Below are positions 4,310 to 5,696 of a stretch of 5,696 nt of DNA, one piece after another; positions within the stretch are counted from its first letter, which is position 1, and each line of letters starts with the position of its first letter. Origin of the DNA: Nanobdellota archaeon (GTDB lineage Archaea > Nanobdellota > Nanobdellia > Pacearchaeales > GW2011-AR1); NCBI GenBank assembly GCA_018830905.1, contig JAHJRM010000085.1, positions 1 through 5,696 of the forward strand. The letters run 5' to 3'. The notes below the pieces were generated by a model. It had not been told where the DNA came from and did not search any database. It saw nothing but the letters and a program-made list of their open reading frames with translations. The translations under genes and the position numbers were made by a program.

Positions 4310-5215
4310 TTAGTCTTTTAATTTAAATTCTTCATAAATAGACTTTGATGCAACTGCGCCTTCGGCGCAAGCAGTGATTATCTGTTTCATAGGGTTATCT
4401 GTTGCATCTCCTGCTGCAAAAATATCTTTAACGCTTGTTCTTTGGTTTCTGTCTGTAATGATGTAGCCTTTTTCTGTTTTAAGTCCAAGAGATTCTATAA
4501 GAGATTCATTTGGTGTAAAACCTATTTCAATGAAAACTCCATTTAGTTCAATTTTTTTCTTGTTGTTTAAAATAACTCCTTGAACCAAATTCTCCCCATA
4601 AATTTCTTTAATATTTGAATTAAGTAAGGGTTCAATTTTCTTTTCTTTTTCAAGCTGTTCCACCCACATAGGGTCTGCTCTGGAAAATTTATCTTTTCTG
4701 TAAACAATGTAAACTTTTTTTGCATATTCTGCTAATAACAAAGCGGCAGTAATCGCAGCATTGCCCCCTCCGGCAACAGCCACAATTTTATCTTTATAGA
4801 GAGCAGCATCGCAGATTGCGCAATAACCAACTCCTTTTCCTAAAAATTCTTTTTCTCCTGGAATATCTAATTTTTGCCTTTCCCTTCCTATTGCGAGGAT
4901 TATTTTTTTTGCAGAATATTTTTTCTTATTTGTTTGAATCTCAAACCCATCTTTTTTCTTTTTTATTTTCTCTACACTTTCAGGAATTATCTCTCCGTTT
5001 AGCTCTTTAACATGATTAACCATTTTCATAGTTAGTTCAAAACCAGTTATGTTATTTTGCGAAGGATAATTACATATTTTATGCGCTTCTGAAATTGCTC
5101 CTCCATTAAGTTTCCCAATTATCAAAAAATTAAGATTATATCTTGCAGCATAAATTCCTGCTGTCAAACCTGCTGGACCGCTTCCAACGATTATCAAATC
5201 ATATTTCTTTTCCAT
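4310..5215 (-). CDS. trxB: Thioredoxin-disulfide reductase
   Basis: This 301-residue flavoprotein (about the usual 300-320) reduces thioredoxin disulfide in the cytoplasm using FAD and a reduced nucleotide. Motifs in order are the FAD-binding GSGPAG (11-16), the ILAIGRER segment (106-113), the redox-active CAIC (132-135), the second dinucleotide-binding GGGNAA (149-154), FIEIGFTPN (228-236), and the FAD-contacting AAGDATD (267-273) followed by KQIITACAEGA. The HRR motif that contacts the NADPH 2'-phosphate in E. coli TrxB is YRK here (172-174), so cofactor preference may differ. The GGQ usual near residue 39 is GGA. The start follows from the FAD motif being at the normal distance from Met1 and no competing ATG. 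It has its own divergent promoter region; no thioredoxin gene is in the window. Related ferredoxin/NADP-type reductases lack the CxxC, so the assignment is firm. Confidence 0.95.
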   Translation of the reverse strand: MEKKYDLIIVGSGPAGLTAGIYAARYNLNFLIIGKLNGGAISEAHKICNYPSQNNITGFELTMKMVNHVKELNGEIIPESVEKIKKKKDGFEIQTNKKKYSAKKIILAIGRERQKLDIPGEKEFLGKGVGYCAICDAALYKDKIVAVAGGGNAAITAALLLAEYAKKVYIVYRKDKFSRADPMWVEQLEKEKKIEPLLNSNIKEIYGENLVQGVILNNKKKIELNGVFIEIGFTPNESLIESLGLKTEKGYIITDRNQRTSVKDIFAAGDATDNPMKQIITACAEGAVASKSIYEEFKLKD

Positions 5216-5236
5216 TATATAATTTAATAATTAATG

Positions 5237-5246
5237 TTTTTTAATA
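5237..5246 (-). promoter_or_regulatory. TATA-like box for trxB
   Basis: Minus strand TATTAAAAAA, 22-31 nt upstream of the trxB ATG. The surroundings are so AT-rich that the exact box is uncertain, but the spacing matches the other promoters here. Confidence 0.4.
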
Positions 5247-5281
5247 GTTTCTGGATGTTGCTTAAAAATTAATAGATATAA

Positions 5282-5311
5282 AGATAACAAAAACCTAATT
5301 TATTGTTATCT
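5282..5311. promoter_or_regulatory. Inverted repeat in the trxB divergent intergenic region
   Basis: AGATAACAA (5282-5290) and TTGTTATCT (5303-5311) form a perfect 9-bp inverted repeat with a 12-nt spacer. It is centred almost exactly midway between the two divergent starts (about 81 and 85 nt away), upstream of both TATA-like boxes. It could be a shared operator; no regulator gene is nearby. Confidence 0.4.
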
Positions 5312-5350
5312 ATTGCAGGACTTATTAAACAAAACTTATCTTCTGGAAAA

Positions 5351-5360
5351 CTTTAAAACC
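5351..5360 (+). promoter_or_regulatory. TATA box for the gene at 5381
   Basis: CTTTAAAACC, 21-30 nt upstream of the ATG at 5381, preceded by GGAAAA that could act as a TFB-recognition element. It predicts a leaderless mRNA. Confidence 0.55.
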
Positions 5361-5380
5361 TAAAGGTTCATAGTTAAAAA

Positions 5381-5696
5381 ATGGGTGTGTTAAAAGGGAT
5401 TTTGTGGACTTTCTTAGGTTTTTTATTAGTCGTATCACTTTTGGTTTCTGTTACTCTCCTTACTGCGAACACACTTCTTTACCCAGATATTTATGTTAAA
5501 GCTATTGATGAGAGTGGTGGTGCGTCTGGAGTTTTGGCTGATGCTACCGAAGGCATTGATGAGGGGGAGTTTGTTAATACTTCTAACGAAGAGTTTGATG
5601 CAGAAGTAGAGAAACTTATTACTAATTTCCTTTCATATCTCAGAGGTGAGACTAATGAGCTTGACCTTGCGATGAATATTGATAGTGATGCTTTGA
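5381..5696 (+). CDS. Membrane-anchored extracytoplasmic protein, partial
   Basis: The frame is open from the ATG at 5381 to the window edge: 105 complete codons, with the 3' end missing. The N-terminus is MGVLKGILWT followed by a hydrophobic helix at about residues 6-30, with a lysine at position 5 as an inside-positive cue. This is a signal-anchor or signal peptide, placing the rest outside the membrane. The following part is acidic (residues 43-78), contains one N-glycosylation sequon (N66) and a likely helix near 72-88 (EFDAEVEKLITNFLSYL), and has no cysteines so far. The start is supported by the TATA box 21-30 nt upstream. No family is recognised from this fragment. It is divergent from trxB across 165 bp; any functional link is unproven. 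Confidence 0.75.
   Translation, partial: MGVLKGILWTFLGFLLVVSLLVSVTLLTANTLLYPDIYVKAIDESGGASGVLADATEGIDEGEFVNTSNEEFDAEVEKLITNFLSYLRGETNELDLAMNIDSDAL

Noticed and set aside
4351..4366. GC-rich hairpin (TGCGCC-TTC-GGCGCA) near the 3' end of trxB
   Set aside because: It encodes the conserved ACAEGA segment of the enzyme, so codon choice explains it; there is no terminator T-run on the sense strand.
1..5696. A thioredoxin or disulfide-forming partner linking trxB to the cysteine-rich secreted protein
   Set aside because: No such gene is present in the window and the two loci are separated by independent promoters, so a functional link is not supported.

Overview
The window looks archaeal, most likely from a small-genome DPANN-type lineage (Woesearchaeota/Pacearchaeota-like). 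The lineage is an inference; the domain is better supported. The support is a tRNA-Asp gene split by an intron at position 37/38 that folds into a bulge-helix-bulge processing site, no encoded CCA, AT-rich DNA, and TATA-like boxes about 20-30 nt upstream of most start codons with no Shine-Dalgarno sequence. Such spacing implies mostly leaderless mRNAs.

Layout. At 55-2516 (minus strand) lies a two-gene unit: a large secreted protein with a duplicated cysteine-rich segment, overlapped by 7 nt by a small multi-pass membrane protein. At 2598-3088 (minus) is a toxin-antitoxin module: an AbrB/MazE-type antitoxin followed by a RelE/ParE-type toxin, again overlapping by 7 nt, with an 8-bp palindromic operator candidate between the TATA box and the antitoxin start. 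At 3236-3837 (plus) are two small unrecognised genes, one soluble and one with two membrane helices. At 3837-4260 (minus) is an RNA locus: an intron-containing tRNA-Asp(GUC) followed by about 230 nt of hairpins and two degenerate copies of the tRNA T-arm/3' end, spaced 114-116 nt apart. At 4310-5215 (minus) is a thioredoxin reductase gene (trxB). Divergent from it, at 5381 (plus), begins a membrane-anchored extracytoplasmic protein that runs off the window.

The most unusual signal is between genes. A GC-rich word that is the 3' acceptor end of tRNA-Asp (ACGCCCGCG on the plus strand) recurs in the same orientation at 2559, 3152, 4068 and, with one extra C, at 3837. It divides the accessory region into short segments: the toxin-antitoxin pair, the two small genes, and the tRNA-like array. 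The toxin-antitoxin segment is also enclosed by a 14-bp imperfect inverted repeat. This resembles serial insertion at a tRNA 3' end, but no integrase is present and the repeats are short, so it remains a hypothesis.

How the genes work together: the secreted and membrane proteins are probably co-translated and act at the cell surface; antitoxin and toxin form a self-regulating pair; TrxB is cytoplasmic thiol-redox housekeeping, with no thioredoxin gene visible here.
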